This document shows, piece by piece, positions 16,401-24,850 of a stretch of DNA of 64,000 nt. The notes beneath the pieces are model-generated. The model made no database searches, was not told the DNA's origin, and saw only the letters and a list, made by a program, of their open reading frames with translations. Position numbers and translations under genes: made by a program. The DNA lies in assembly GCF_947499845.1 (NCBI RefSeq), contig NZ_CANMPM010000007.1, forward strand, positions 1 to 64,000, written 5' to 3'. Source of the stretch: an uncultured Pseudokineococcus sp. (GTDB taxonomy: Bacteria > Actinomycetota > Actinomycetes > Actinomycetales > Quadrisphaeraceae). Each line of letters begins with the position of its first letter. Position 1 is the stretch's first letter.

Positions 16401-17156
16401 GTGGGCGCGGGTGACGCGGGGGGCGCCGTCCCCGACCGCCAGGAGCACCTGCGGCGCTGGGCCGCCCTCCACGGCGCCCCGGCGCCGACCGGGGTCGTGC
16501 GCTGGTGGCTCTCGCTCGTGCACGTGCTGTCGGCGCCGCTGGCGCGCGCGGGCGTCGCGCCGACGGCCCTCACCGCCGTGGGTCTCCTCCTGCCCGTCGC
16601 GGCCCTGCCCGCCGCCGCGGCGGGTGGCCGCTGGGCGCTGCTCGTGCCGCTGCTCGTCGCCGTGAGCGGCGTCGTCGACAGCCTCGACGGCGGCGTCGCC
16701 GTCCTGCGCGGGCGCACGAGCGCGTGGGGCGCGGTGGCGGACGCCCTCGCCGACCGCGTCGCCGACGCCCTGGCCCTGGCCGCCCTGTGGCTTCTCGGCG
16801 CGCCCGGGCCGGTCGTCGTCGCGGCCGGGGCGCTCGCCGCGCTCGCCGAGTACGCGCGGGCCCGCGGCGGCGGCGCCGGGGTGCGCGACGTCGGCGTCGT
16901 CACCGTGGGGGAGCGGCCGACGCGCGTCCTCGTCGTCGCGGCGACCGCGCTCGTGGCCGGGCTGCGTCCGCAGGACGCCGCCACGTGGGCCGCCGTGGGC
17001 GCCTGGGCGGCGCTGGTCGTCGCCGTCGTGGCCCTCGTCCAGCTGCTGCCCGTGCTCCGGCGCCAGCTGCGCGAGCTCGACGGGCGAGGGGACGGCGTCG
17101 GACGAGGGGAAGGCGTCGGACGAGGGGAAGGCGAGCGCGGGGGGCGAGGGGCGTGA
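16401..17156 (+). CDS. CDP-alcohol phosphatidyltransferase family membrane protein
   Basis: A 251-residue protein with about six membrane segments. The family signature DxxDGxxAR(x8)GxxxDxxxD appears as DSLDGGVAVLRGRTSAWGAV followed by ADALADR, so all four metal-binding Asp residues are kept but the usual Arg after Ala is Val. It should transfer a phosphoalcohol from CDP-alcohol to an acceptor; the product, for example a phosphatidylinositol-like or glycerol lipid, cannot be told. The C-terminus is a Gly/Arg/Glu low-complexity tail encoded by 18-bp tandem repeats. GTG start; its stop overlaps the next gene by GTGA. Confidence 0.8.
   Translation: MGAGDAGGAVPDRQEHLRRWAALHGAPAPTGVVRWWLSLVHVLSAPLARAGVAPTALTAVGLLLPVAALPAAAAGGRWALLVPLLVAVSGVVDSLDGGVAVLRGRTSAWGAVADALADRVADALALAALWLLGAPGPVVVAAGALAALAEYARARGGGAGVRDVGVVTVGERPTRVLVVAATALVAGLRPQDAATWAAVGAWAALVVAVVALVQLLPVLRRQLRELDGRGDGVGRGEGVGRGEGERGGRGA
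17094..17129. repeat. Two perfect 18-bp tandem copies in the 3' end of the CDP-alcohol transferase gene
   Basis: GGCGTCGGACGAGGGGAA occurs twice in direct succession, flanked by partial copies. The period is a multiple of three, so copy-number change would keep the frame and only lengthen the tail. Confidence 0.8.
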
Positions 17157-18283
17157 GCGTCGTCGACCGCGTCCCGGAGCGGGCGCCGCGTCCCACGGCC
17201 ACCCGGTGGATGGACGGCGCCCGCGTGCTCGCGATCGTCGCCGTCGTCCTCATCCACCTGCTGGCGCCGGTCGTCGAGGGCCGCGGCGTGCCGGTGGGCA
17301 GCGCCGGGTGGTGGGTGGCCAACGCGCTCGACGCCGGGACGCGCTGGTGCGTGCCGGTCTTCGTCATGATCTCCGGGGCTCTCGCGCTCGACCCGGGCCG
17401 CACGGCGCGGCCGCGCGAGTACTTCCGGCGACGGGCGGCCCGCATCGGGATCCCGCTCGTCGTGTGGACGGTGCTCTACCTCCTCTTCCGCGCGTACGTG
17501 CTCGGCGCGGACCTCACCCCGGCCGACGCGGCCGCCGACGTGGCCGCCGGGGCGCCGTTCCTCCAGCTGTACTTCCTCTACGTCCTGGCCGGGCTCGTGC
17601 TCGCCACGCCCTTCCTCAAGGTCGTCACGCGGCACGCCACCTGGCGGATGTCCCTCGGCCTCGCCGTCGTGCTCCTCGGGCTGGGCGTCCTCGACCAGGT
17701 GCTGGCCTTCGCCGGCGGGGTGGGCGAGGCCAACGCGGCCACGCGCTTCCTCCCCTTCGCGGGCTACTACGTCCTCGGCTGGTGCCTGCGCGACGTGCTC
17801 GTGCGGGGGAGGGCGCTGCTGCTGGCGCGGGTGGGCCTCTGGACCTCGCTGGCGCTCACGGCCCTCGCAGCGGGCGCCACCGGCTACGGCTCCCTCGGCC
17901 GCTACGCCTACGACTTCCTCTCCCCGACGGTCGTCGTCGCCTCGACGTGCGCCTACCTCCTCCTGCACCGCGGCCTGGACCGGGCGCCGCGGCGCGTCGG
18001 GACGGCGCTCGCGCGCTCGGCGCCGTACGCCTTCGGCGTCTTCCTCGTGCACGGCGCGCTCGTCTACGGCCTGCGCGCCCTCACGGGGCCGCCCGACTCC
18101 CTCGCCGAGGTGCTGGGCACGGTGCTGCTCCTCCTGCCGGCCCACCTCCTCGCGGCGACCGCGCTGACGTGGGTCCTCCTGCAGGTCCCGTACGTGCGGG
18201 CGGCCCTCGGCGAGCCCGCCCGCCGGCCCCCGCGCCGCGCCGCGCCGGACGCCGGCTCGCCGGGTGGGTCCCGGGAGGGCTGA
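17153..18283 (+). CDS. Acyltransferase 3 family membrane protein
   Basis: A 376-residue membrane O-acyltransferase with about ten hydrophobic segments. RWMDGARVLAIVAVVLIHLL near the N-terminus carries the His of this family's active-site region, and the later FLVHGALVYGL keeps a second conserved His. Such proteins move acetyl or longer acyl groups from the cytoplasm to sugars or lipids outside. GTG 17153 overlaps the stop of the CDP-alcohol gene. Given nearby carotenoid glycosylation genes, acylation of a glycolipid is possible but is only a guess. The Pro/Arg-rich C-terminal 30 residues are probably a cytoplasmic tail. Confidence 0.8.
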   Translation: MSVVDRVPERAPRPTATRWMDGARVLAIVAVVLIHLLAPVVEGRGVPVGSAGWWVANALDAGTRWCVPVFVMISGALALDPGRTARPREYFRRRAARIGIPLVVWTVLYLLFRAYVLGADLTPADAAADVAAGAPFLQLYFLYVLAGLVLATPFLKVVTRHATWRMSLGLAVVLLGLGVLDQVLAFAGGVGEANAATRFLPFAGYYVLGWCLRDVLVRGRALLLARVGLWTSLALTALAAGATGYGSLGRYAYDFLSPTVVVASTCAYLLLHRGLDRAPRRVGTALARSAPYAFGVFLVHGALVYGLRALTGPPDSLAEVLGTVLLLLPAHLLAATALTWVLLQVPYVRAALGEPARRPPRRAAPDAGSPGGSREG

Positions 18284-18515
18284 CCGGAGGCGCGGGGCCG
18301 TGCGGGTCGAGGTCGGTCGTCACGGCGGCGCGTCCCCGTTCGCGGGCGGCGGCGACGGCGTCACCGCCGCCGATGCGGCACACTGGGAGGACCGCGGCGC
18401 CTCCGGCGCCCCGCCGAGCCGCCCCCGCAGCTCCCGGCCGCGGCCCTCCGGGCCCGCCGACCACGCGCGGGAGGACCTCCTCGGCGCCCTGAGAACACCG
18501 GCCCGAGAGGCACCT

Positions 18516-20291
18516 GTGCCCGACTCCCGCACGCCCCGTCCCACCTCGTCCGCGCCCTCGGGCGCGTCCCGCAGCGCCACCTCCGGCCGCCCCGCCCGCA
18601 GCGGCGGACCCCGCCCGCCCCGCGGCGGTCGTCCCGGCGGCGGCCGCGGCGGCGCCCCCCGCGGCGGCGGCCGGCCGGCCCCGGCGCCCGCGGCCCCCGC
18701 CGACGAGCTCGCCGGCGCCGTCCTCGTCTCCGAGGACGCGCTCGTCGAGCAGACCTTCGCCGAGCTCGGCGTCCCGGCGCCGCTCGCGGCCTCGCTGGCC
18801 GACCGCGGCTTCGCGAAGCCCTTCCCCATCCAGGCCGTGACGCTGCCCCACACGCTGGCCGGTCGCGACGTCCTCGGCCGCGGGCGCACGGGCTCCGGCA
18901 AGACGCTCGCCTTCGCGCTGCCGCTGGCGGCGCGGCTCGCCGGCGAGGGCGGGACCCGCGCGGGCGGCCGCCGCCCCGCCGGTCGCCCCCGCGGTCTGGT
19001 GCTGGCGCCGACGCGCGAGCTCGCCACGCAGATCACCGCGACGCTCGAGCCGCTGGCGACCGCCGTCGGGCTCAAGGTCACGACCATCTTCGGCGGGGTG
19101 CCGCAGGGCCGTCAGGTCACCGCGCTCCAGGCGGGCGTCGACGTCGTCGTCGCCTGCCCGGGGCGACTGGAGGACCTCATCGGCCAGGGCTTCCTGCGCC
19201 TCGACGAGGTCGAGGTCACCGTCCTCGACGAGGCCGACCACATGGCGGACCTCGGCTTCCTGCCCGGCGTGAAGCGCCTGCTGGACCGGACCCCCGCGGG
19301 CGGCCAGCGGATGCTCTTCTCCGCGACGCTGGACAACGGCGTCGACGTGCTCGTGCGCCGCTACCTCGCCGACCACCTCACCTTCGCCATCGACCCGGCC
19401 ACCTCGCCGGTCGTCGAGATGACCCACCACTGGCTGGCCGTGCGCGACGCCGAGACCAAGGCCGAGGTCGTCCGCACGCTCGCCTCCGGCACCGGGCGCC
19501 GGATGATGTTCCTGCGCACCAAGCACCAAGCGAAGAAGCTCGCGAAGCAGCTGACGGCGCAGGGCATCCCGGCGGTCGACCTCCAGGGCAACCTGTCGCA
19601 GAACAAGCGGCAGGAGAACCTCGCCGCCTTCTCCACGGGCGACATCAAGGTCCTCGTCGCCACCGACATCGCGGCGCGCGGCATCCACGTCGACGACGTC
19701 GAGCTCGTCGTCCACGTGGACCCGCCCACCGAGCACAAGGCGTACCTGCACCGCTCCGGGCGCACGGCGCGCGCCGGCTCGGGCGGCGACGTCGTCACGC
19801 TCGTGCTGCCCGAGCAGAACGGCGACGTGCGCACCCTCGTGCGCCTCGCGGGCATCGCACCGGCCAAGCACGACGTCGACGCCTCCTCGCCGGTGGTCGC
19901 CGACCTCACCGGGCCGGTGGCCCCGCACGTCGAGCCCGCCCCGCCCGCACCTCCGCAGCAGCCGGCCGCCGGGGGCGGGCGTCGCCGCGGCCGTGGTGGC
20001 GCCGGCGGCGGTGGCTCCCAGGGGCAGGCCCAGGGCCAGGGGCGGAGCAGTGGCGCCCGCCAGGCCTCGGGCCCCGCGGGCGGCCGCGGGCGCTCCGGCG
20101 GCGGCGCGGGTGGCGGCCGTGGTCGCGGCGGCTCCGGCTCCGGAGGGGCGCCCTCGAGCTGGTCGTCGTCCTCGCCCGGCTACGGCGGCGGCTCGTCCTC
20201 CGGCTCGGGCTCCGCGTCCCGGCCGCCGGCCCAGCGCCGCTCCGTCGTCGACGTCTCCCGCGCGGGCGGCGGACGCCGCGGCGGTCGCTGA
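18516..20291 (+). CDS. DEAD-box RNA helicase with Arg/Gly-rich tails
   Basis: A 591-residue ATP-dependent RNA helicase. After a Gly/Arg/Pro-rich N-terminus (about 70 residues) come the Q motif (FAKPFPIQ), motif I GRTGSGKT, Ia APTRELA, II LDEADH, III FSAT and, in the second RecA domain, VATDIAARGIHV and HRSGRTARAG. The last 130 residues are a Gly/Arg/Ser-rich RNA-binding tail. GTG 18516 is chosen because GAGAGG lies upstream and the frame before it has no similarity to helicases; the preceding 232 bp look like a leader. A strong terminator follows the stop. Likely role: RNA remodelling, ribosome assembly or cold adaptation. Confidence 0.92.
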   Translation: MPDSRTPRPTSSAPSGASRSATSGRPARSGGPRPPRGGRPGGGRGGAPRGGGRPAPAPAAPADELAGAVLVSEDALVEQTFAELGVPAPLAASLADRGFAKPFPIQAVTLPHTLAGRDVLGRGRTGSGKTLAFALPLAARLAGEGGTRAGGRRPAGRPRGLVLAPTRELATQITATLEPLATAVGLKVTTIFGGVPQGRQVTALQAGVDVVVACPGRLEDLIGQGFLRLDEVEVTVLDEADHMADLGFLPGVKRLLDRTPAGGQRMLFSATLDNGVDVLVRRYLADHLTFAIDPATSPVVEMTHHWLAVRDAETKAEVVRTLASGTGRRMMFLRTKHQAKKLAKQLTAQGIPAVDLQGNLSQNKRQENLAAFSTGDIKVLVATDIAARGIHVDDVELVVHVDPPTEHKAYLHRSGRTARAGSGGDVVTLVLPEQNGDVRTLVRLAGIAPAKHDVDASSPVVADLTGPVAPHVEPAPPAPPQQPAAGGGRRRGRGGAGGGGSQGQAQGQGRSSGARQASGPAGGRGRSGGGAGGGRGRGGSGSGGAPSSWSSSSPGYGGGSSSGSGSASRPPAQRRSVVDVSRAGGGRRGGR

Positions 20292-20311
20292 CGCCTCCTC
20301 CCTCACGCTCC

Positions 20312-20350
20312 ACGACGCCCGGCCGCGGCCTCTTCGCGGCCGGGCGTCGT
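20312..20350. terminator. Strong 16-bp hairpin terminator after the helicase gene
   Basis: ACGACGCCCGGCCGCG and its exact complement enclose a 7-nt loop, 20 bp after the helicase stop. It can act on both strands. Confidence 0.8.
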
Positions 20351-20360
20351 CGTCCCCGGG

Positions 20361-20560
20361 GCCCCGAGGTGCGGAGGGGGCGTCACCTCCACCCGGGGGA
20401 GGCCCCGAGGGGTGAAGGGGGCGTCACCTTCGCCGGGGAGGGGCCTCACGGGGTGAAGGAGGCGTCACCTTCGCCGGGGAGGGGCCTCACGGGGTGAAGG
20501 GGGCGTCGCCTTCGCCGGGGAGGGGCCTCGGACGGTGAAGGTTTCCTCCGCCCGCGGGGC
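20361..20560. repeat. 41-bp tandem array, family B (five units)
   Basis: GGTGAAG-type blocks start at 20411, 20452, 20493 and 20534, exactly 41 bp apart; a fifth, diverged unit starts 43 bp earlier at 20368. Each of the central units has GGTGA, an 8-nt loop and TCACC, plus a short GAGGnnCCTC palindrome in the second half. The array ends within about 30 bp of the stop of the leftward oxidoreductase gene. Part of the framework (GGGCCT, GAAG) is shared with family C at the same unit positions. Confidence 0.9.
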
Positions 20561-20570
20561 GGGAGCCGCG

Positions 20571-22118
20571 TCAGGCGTCGCCGACGAGCCCGGCGACGAC
20601 CTCCGCGGACAGGCCCACGAGCGGCAGCCCGCCGCCGGGGTGGCTGGAGCCGCCGACGCAGTACAGGCCCGGGAGCGCCGTCGCGTTGGCGGGGCGCAGG
20701 AAGGCGGCCCGGGCGCCGTTGCTCGAGCTGCCGTAGATGGACCCGCCCACGCTGCCGGTCAGGCGCTCGAGGTCGGCGGGGGTGCGGACGCCGCGCCAGA
20801 GGACCCGGTCGCGGACGTCGAGGCCGCGCTGGGCCATGACGTCGAGCACGTGGTCGGCGTAGCGCTCGGCGAGCGGCACGCCGTCGTCGCCCACGGCGTC
20901 CCAGTCGACGCCCTCGCGCGGGGCGCCGGGGCGGTGGCGGGGGGCGTTGACGAGCACGAACCAGGCCTCGGAGTCCTCGTCGGGGCGCGTCGCGGGGTCG
21001 TCGGGCGCGCTGACGTAGACGGTCGGGTCCTCCACCGGGACGGGCGCGCCGCGGTGGCGCCCCGTGCCGGAGAGGGCGTCGAACTCGGCGTCGTAGTCGG
21101 CGGGGAAGAGCACCGTGTGGTGCTGGAGGTCGGGCGTCCGGCCCGACAGGGCCAGCAGCAGCACGAAGCCGCTCGCGGACGGCTCCGCCAGCCGCAGCCG
21201 GCGGGCCCCGCGACGGCGCACCCGGCCCGGCGGCAGGAGGGCGCGCCCGCCGGTGCCGACGCCGTACAGGGCGGCGGCGTCGCCGGCCATGACGACGACG
21301 TCGGCCGCCACCTCCTCGCCGCCGACGAGCCGGACGCCCGCGGCGCGCCCGCCGTCGACGAGGACCTCCTCCACCGCGGCGCCGCAGCGCACCTCGCCGT
21401 CGAGGGCCTCGACGCGCCCGGCCATCGCGAGGGCCAGGCGGCGCAGGCCGCCGCGCACGTACCAGGAGCCGAAGGCCTGCTCGACGAAGGCCGTCGAGGC
21501 GAGGGCCGCGGGCGCGCGGCGCGGGTCGGAGCCGGAGTAGGTGGCGTAGCGGTCGAGCATCGTCCGCAGGTGCGGGTGCTCGAGGAGCTGCTCGCCGAGG
21601 CGGCGCAGCGACGTCGTCGGCGCGATCGTCGCGAGGTCGCGGCGGCGGCGGGCCAGCGGCAGCAGCGTGCGCAGACCCCGCAGCGGCGAGGTGAGGAAGG
21701 GTCCGCGGGAGAGGTCCCAGATGCGGGACCCGCGCTCCAGCAGCCGGATCCACTGGTCGCCGGCGCCGGCGCCGAGGGCGTCGTCGAGGGCTCGGCGCAG
21801 CGCGCCCCGCGAGCCGGCCGGCAGGTCGAGCACGGTGCCGTCGGCGAAGCGGTAGCGCGCCGCCGTCTCGAGCGGCACGAGGTCGAGGCACGCCTCGAGC
21901 TTCTTCCCCGTCTTGAGGAAGAGGTCCCGGTAGACGGCGGGCAGCGTGATGAGCGAGGGGCCGGTGTCGAAGCCGAAGCCCTCGTGCTCGACCCAGCCGA
22001 GCTTGCCGCCGACCTCGTCGGCCGCCTCGAGGACGAGGACGTCGTGGCGGCGGCGGGCCAGGCGCATGGCGACGGCGAGCCCGCCGGCCCCCGCGCCGAC
22101 GACGACGACGCGGGCCAT
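20571..22118 (-). CDS. CrtI/CrtD-type carotenoid desaturase (FAD oxidoreductase)
   Basis: A 515-residue FAD-dependent oxidoreductase. VVVVGAGAGGLAVAMRLARR at about residues 4-23, LEAADEVGGKLG and FGFDTGPSLITLP are typical of phytoene desaturase relatives, and the C-terminal SHPGGGLPLVGLSAEVVAG closes the FAD site. It is a second CrtI-like enzyme next to CruF-, CruG- and CrtA-like genes, so a late step such as 3,4-desaturation of a hydroxylated lycopene end is likely. Oxygenation or isomerisation cannot be excluded. The ATG shares one base with the lipoprotein stop (TGATG). Array B lies directly at its 3' end. Confidence 0.85.
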   Translation of the reverse strand: MARVVVVGAGAGGLAVAMRLARRRHDVLVLEAADEVGGKLGWVEHEGFGFDTGPSLITLPAVYRDLFLKTGKKLEACLDLVPLETAARYRFADGTVLDLPAGSRGALRRALDDALGAGAGDQWIRLLERGSRIWDLSRGPFLTSPLRGLRTLLPLARRRRDLATIAPTTSLRRLGEQLLEHPHLRTMLDRYATYSGSDPRRAPAALASTAFVEQAFGSWYVRGGLRRLALAMAGRVEALDGEVRCGAAVEEVLVDGGRAAGVRLVGGEEVAADVVVMAGDAAALYGVGTGGRALLPPGRVRRRGARRLRLAEPSASGFVLLLALSGRTPDLQHHTVLFPADYDAEFDALSGTGRHRGAPVPVEDPTVYVSAPDDPATRPDEDSEAWFVLVNAPRHRPGAPREGVDWDAVGDDGVPLAERYADHVLDVMAQRGLDVRDRVLWRGVRTPADLERLTGSVGGSIYGSSSNGARAAFLRPANATALPGLYCVGGSSHPGGGLPLVGLSAEVVAGLVGDA

Positions 22119-22708
22119 CAGGCCAGCCGACCGCCGATCGAGAAGTCCTGCAGCCCCGCGGAGGAGGTAACCGACAGCGTGAGGAGGTCGGCGGCGGCGG
22201 GCCCGCGCGTGTAGGTCGTCACGACGGCGCCGTCGACGGCCGGGGGCGTCGTCGCCGTGAAGCCCTGCGCCGTCAGCGCCTGCGTGTAGAAGTCGACGAC
22301 CTCCTGCGGGCTGCGGGAGGTGCGCCCCGCCAGCGCGACCGAACGGCCGCCCTCGTCGCGGACGACGTTGGACAGGGCCACCTCGGCGTCGGGCAGGAGC
22401 GGCACGACGTCGAGGGGGAAGCCCTCGACGACCTCGCCGACGGCGACCTCCGACGGCGCCGGCGTGGGGGAGGCCGACGGCGAGGCGCTCTCCGAGGGGG
22501 ACGCCGACGGCGTCGCGCCCGCCTCGGTCGGGGCCGTGCTGGGGCTGGGGCTCGCGCTCGGCGCCGACGCGGAGGAGGGCGCGGGGTCGGCGGAGGGCTC
22601 GCGCCCGTCGGTGCAGCCGGCCGCGCCGACGAGGGTGACGAGCAGCACCGCCGGGGCGAGCGCCCGGAGGCGGCCCGCGCGCGGGCGGGCGGGGCGACCG
22701 GTGGGCAT
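22118..22708 (-). CDS. Hypothetical lipoprotein inside the carotenoid block
   Basis: A 196-residue secreted lipoprotein of unknown function. A basic N-terminus and hydrophobic stretch end in the lipobox LVGAAGC, with Cys at about residue 32. A Ser/Pro/Ala-rich linker of about 60 residues follows, then a compact domain of about 100 residues (EVAVGEVVEGFPLDVVPLLP and onwards) containing SPQEVVDFYTQALTAQGF, which resembles small extracytoplasmic domains of exported actinobacterial proteins. ATG 22708 has TACCGT 6 nt upstream. It overlaps the desaturase start, so the two are cotranscribed although the functional link is unclear. Confidence 0.75.
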   Translation of the reverse strand: MPTGRPARPRAGRLRALAPAVLLVTLVGAAGCTDGREPSADPAPSSASAPSASPSPSTAPTEAGATPSASPSESASPSASPTPAPSEVAVGEVVEGFPLDVVPLLPDAEVALSNVVRDEGGRSVALAGRTSRSPQEVVDFYTQALTAQGFTATTPPAVDGAVVTTYTRGPAAADLLTLSVTSSAGLQDFSIGGRLA

Positions 22709-22714
22709 CCCGCC

Positions 22715-22720
22715 ACGGTA
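22715..22720 (-). promoter_or_regulatory. Leaderless -10 hexamer TACCGT for the lipoprotein gene
   Basis: TACCGT on the minus strand ends 6 nt before ATG 22708. Confidence 0.5.
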
Positions 22721-22767
22721 GTCGAGCGGCGCCGGGGACCCCCGTCGGGCCGTGCGCGGGGGCGGCG

Positions 22768-23922
22768 TCACGACGCGGGCAGCCGGCGCCCCTTCCACCG
22801 CAGGTCGCCGCGCCGGTGCCCCCGCACGGAGCGGACGACGAGCCCGGCGAGGACGACGAGCGACGCCGGGTGGGCGAGGGCGTCGGGCCAGGCCCGCCCG
22901 CCCGTCCGCCGCGCGGCCACGACGCGGGAGGCGACGCCCGCCGCGAGGCCCAGCGCCCCGGCGCGGGAGCCGGCGAGGGCGCCGACGAGCGGCCCGAGCC
23001 CGAGGACCGCGAGCCCCCCGGCGAGCGCCAGCGAGCGGCCCGGTGAGCCCGCCGCGCTCCACAGCGACTTGGCGTACCCGTCGCGGACGCCCGACCAGCC
23101 GTCGTACATGCGGCAGGTCGCGAGCGCGGTCCCGTCCGTGACGCCGCCGCGCCCGCCGGCGGCCTTGACGGCGCGGACGAGGGCGACGTCGTCGAGCACC
23201 GCGCCGCGGACGGCCCCGTGGCCGCCGACCGCCCGGTACCGGGCGGCGTCGACGACGAGGAGCTGGCCGTTCGCGGCCGAGAGCGAGGGGCGCGGCGAGC
23301 GCTCGGCGAGCCGCAGCGGGAGCGTCGCGAGCCAGGACCACTGGAGCAGCGGCTGCACGAGCCGCTCGCCCGGGGTGACCGCGCGCTGCCGGGGGTAGGG
23401 GGAGACGAGGTCGAGCCCCGTGCGGCGCAGCTGGTCGACCGAGGCCGCGACGGCGCGCGGGGCGAGGCGGACGTCGGCGTCGACGAAGACGAGGACGTCC
23501 CCGGCGGCCTGCCCGGCGAGCTGCGCGCACGCCCACGGCTTGCCCAGCCACCCCGGCGGCGTCGACGACCCGGTGAGGACCCGCACGCGCGGGTCGTCGC
23601 CCGCGCGCGCCCGGGCGGCCTCCGCCGTGCCGTCGGAGCTGGCGTCGTCGAGGACGAGCACCTCGAGGTCCACGCGCTCCTGGGCGAGGACGGCCGCGAG
23701 GCAGTCGGCGACCTGGTGCGCCTCGTCGCGCACGGGCAGCAGCACGCTCACCCGCCCGGCCGCCGTCGGGGGGTCGAGGTCGGGCCGGCGGAGCAGCAGG
23801 GCGTTGGCGCAGGTGTGGACCAGCAGGCCGACCGACAGCGCCGACGTCGCGCGCACGAGCGCCCGGGCCGCGCCGACGGCCGCCGGCGCCGCGCGGCGGG
23901 AGGAGCCGGCGCCGGACCTCAC
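22768..23922 (-). CDS. Family 2 glycosyltransferase, CruG-like (carotenoid glycosylation)
   Basis: A 384-residue GT-A glycosyltransferase with an N-terminal membrane anchor (about 20-40) and C-terminal hydrophobic segments. RVSVLLPVRDEAHQVADCL, VLVLDDASSDGTAEAA and VFVDADVRLAPRAV are the nucleotide-sugar binding blocks (DxD as DAD), and QWSWLATLPLRLAERS with MYDGWSGVRDGYAKSLW resembles the CruG/CrtQ-type carotenoid glycosyltransferases. It overlaps the CruF-like gene by GTGA, the usual cruF-cruG arrangement. The probable acceptor is a 1- or 2-hydroxyl of an acyclic carotenoid; the sugar donor is unknown. Confidence 0.82.
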   Translation of the reverse strand: MRSGAGSSRRAAPAAVGAARALVRATSALSVGLLVHTCANALLLRRPDLDPPTAAGRVSVLLPVRDEAHQVADCLAAVLAQERVDLEVLVLDDASSDGTAEAARARAGDDPRVRVLTGSSTPPGWLGKPWACAQLAGQAAGDVLVFVDADVRLAPRAVAASVDQLRRTGLDLVSPYPRQRAVTPGERLVQPLLQWSWLATLPLRLAERSPRPSLSAANGQLLVVDAARYRAVGGHGAVRGAVLDDVALVRAVKAAGGRGGVTDGTALATCRMYDGWSGVRDGYAKSLWSAAGSPGRSLALAGGLAVLGLGPLVGALAGSRAGALGLAAGVASRVVAARRTGGRAWPDALAHPASLVVLAGLVVRSVRGHRRGDLRWKGRRLPAS

Positions 23923-24827
23923 CGGCGACGCATGGACGCGGCGGCCCAGAGCCAGTGGGCCAGGGTCGGCGCGACGACGGCGCCCATGCCGACGAAGCCC
24001 CACAGCGCCACCCACGGGCGCCCGGAGAAGACGAGGGCGTCGACGGTCGAGCCGAGCCACGTCCAGCCGAGGAGGAGGCCGGGGACGGCGAGCTCGGCGC
24101 TGCCGCGCGCCCGGTCGGTGCCCGGGGCGGGCGCCGGCCTCGCCGCGGGGCCGCGGGCGCCGGCGGGGCGGCCCTTCCGCGGGGGGCGCCGCGGGTCGGG
24201 CACGACGCGCTGCAGGACGGCGGAGATGACGAGCGCGACGAGGAGCCAGCCGGCGTAGTTGGTGAGCGGGATGCCCGGGACGCCCGGCAGCGCGGGCGTC
24301 GGGTCCGCCCAGGTCCAGTGGCCCTGCGCGACCATCATCGGGTCGAGGAAGAGGTCCCAGGAGGCGAGGCCCACCGCGGCGACGGGGACGGCCGTCCAGC
24401 TCCCGGGCGGGGCGAGCGTGCGCCCGGCCAGCAGCATCGGGTAGGCCATCATCGTCCAGGCCAGCGGCACGACGACGGGCACGTCGAGCACCTGCGGGCC
24501 GAGCGAGCCGGCGTAGGAGTACGCGCCGAAGGGGAACCCGGTCGCCGTCCCGACCGCCTCGGCGAGCAGGCCGATGCCCCCGGCGACGAGCAGCACGCCG
24601 CCGGCCGTCGCCGGGCCGAAGCGGCGCGCCGCGTCGGCGAGGACGGCCGCGGCGAAGAGGGCGACCGCCGCCACCGTCGTCGTGTGCAGCGCGTCGCCGG
24701 ACAGCAGCGGGTGGGCCACCTGCGCCAGCACGGCGAGGACCGCGAGGAGCAGCGAGGCGACCGCGAGGGGCGAGCGCCGCCGGGCGGTCGCGGCCCGCGG
24801 GGGCGGGGAGGGCTCCGTCGTCACCAC
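23919..24827 (-). CDS. cruF: CruF-type carotenoid 1,2-hydratase (DUF422 membrane protein)
   Basis: A 302-residue membrane protein with about seven helices. The segments GFPFGAYSYAGSLGPQVLDV, VPLAWTMMAYPMLLAG and ASWDLFLDPMMVAQGHWTW followed by GIPLTNYAGWL are characteristic of the DUF422/CruF family, which adds water to the terminal double bonds of lycopene-type carotenoids. Of the two consecutive GTG codons, 24827 is preferred because TACCCT ends 7 nt upstream. The end overlaps the glycosyltransferase start. Together the two genes predict hydroxylation and then glycosylation of the pigment. In haloarchaea the same family hydrates bisanhydrobacterioruberin. Confidence 0.88.
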   Translation of the reverse strand: MVTTEPSPPPRAATARRRSPLAVASLLLAVLAVLAQVAHPLLSGDALHTTTVAAVALFAAAVLADAARRFGPATAGGVLLVAGGIGLLAEAVGTATGFPFGAYSYAGSLGPQVLDVPVVVPLAWTMMAYPMLLAGRTLAPPGSWTAVPVAAVGLASWDLFLDPMMVAQGHWTWADPTPALPGVPGIPLTNYAGWLLVALVISAVLQRVVPDPRRPPRKGRPAGARGPAARPAPAPGTDRARGSAELAVPGLLLGWTWLGSTVDALVFSGRPWVALWGFVGMGAVVAPTLAHWLWAAASMRRR

Positions 24828-24834
24828 CGGCGCA

Positions 24835-24840
24835 AGGGTA
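24835..24840 (-). promoter_or_regulatory. Leaderless -10 hexamer TACCCT for cruF
   Basis: TACCCT on the minus strand ends 7 nt before GTG 24827. Confidence 0.55.
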
Positions 24841-24850
24841 GGCGGGTCGC

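Noticed and set aside
18264-18515. N-terminal extension of the DEAD-box helicase from an ATG-like codon at 18264
   Set aside because: The extension overlaps the previous gene and has no helicase similarity; GTG 18516 has a purine-rich site upstream.
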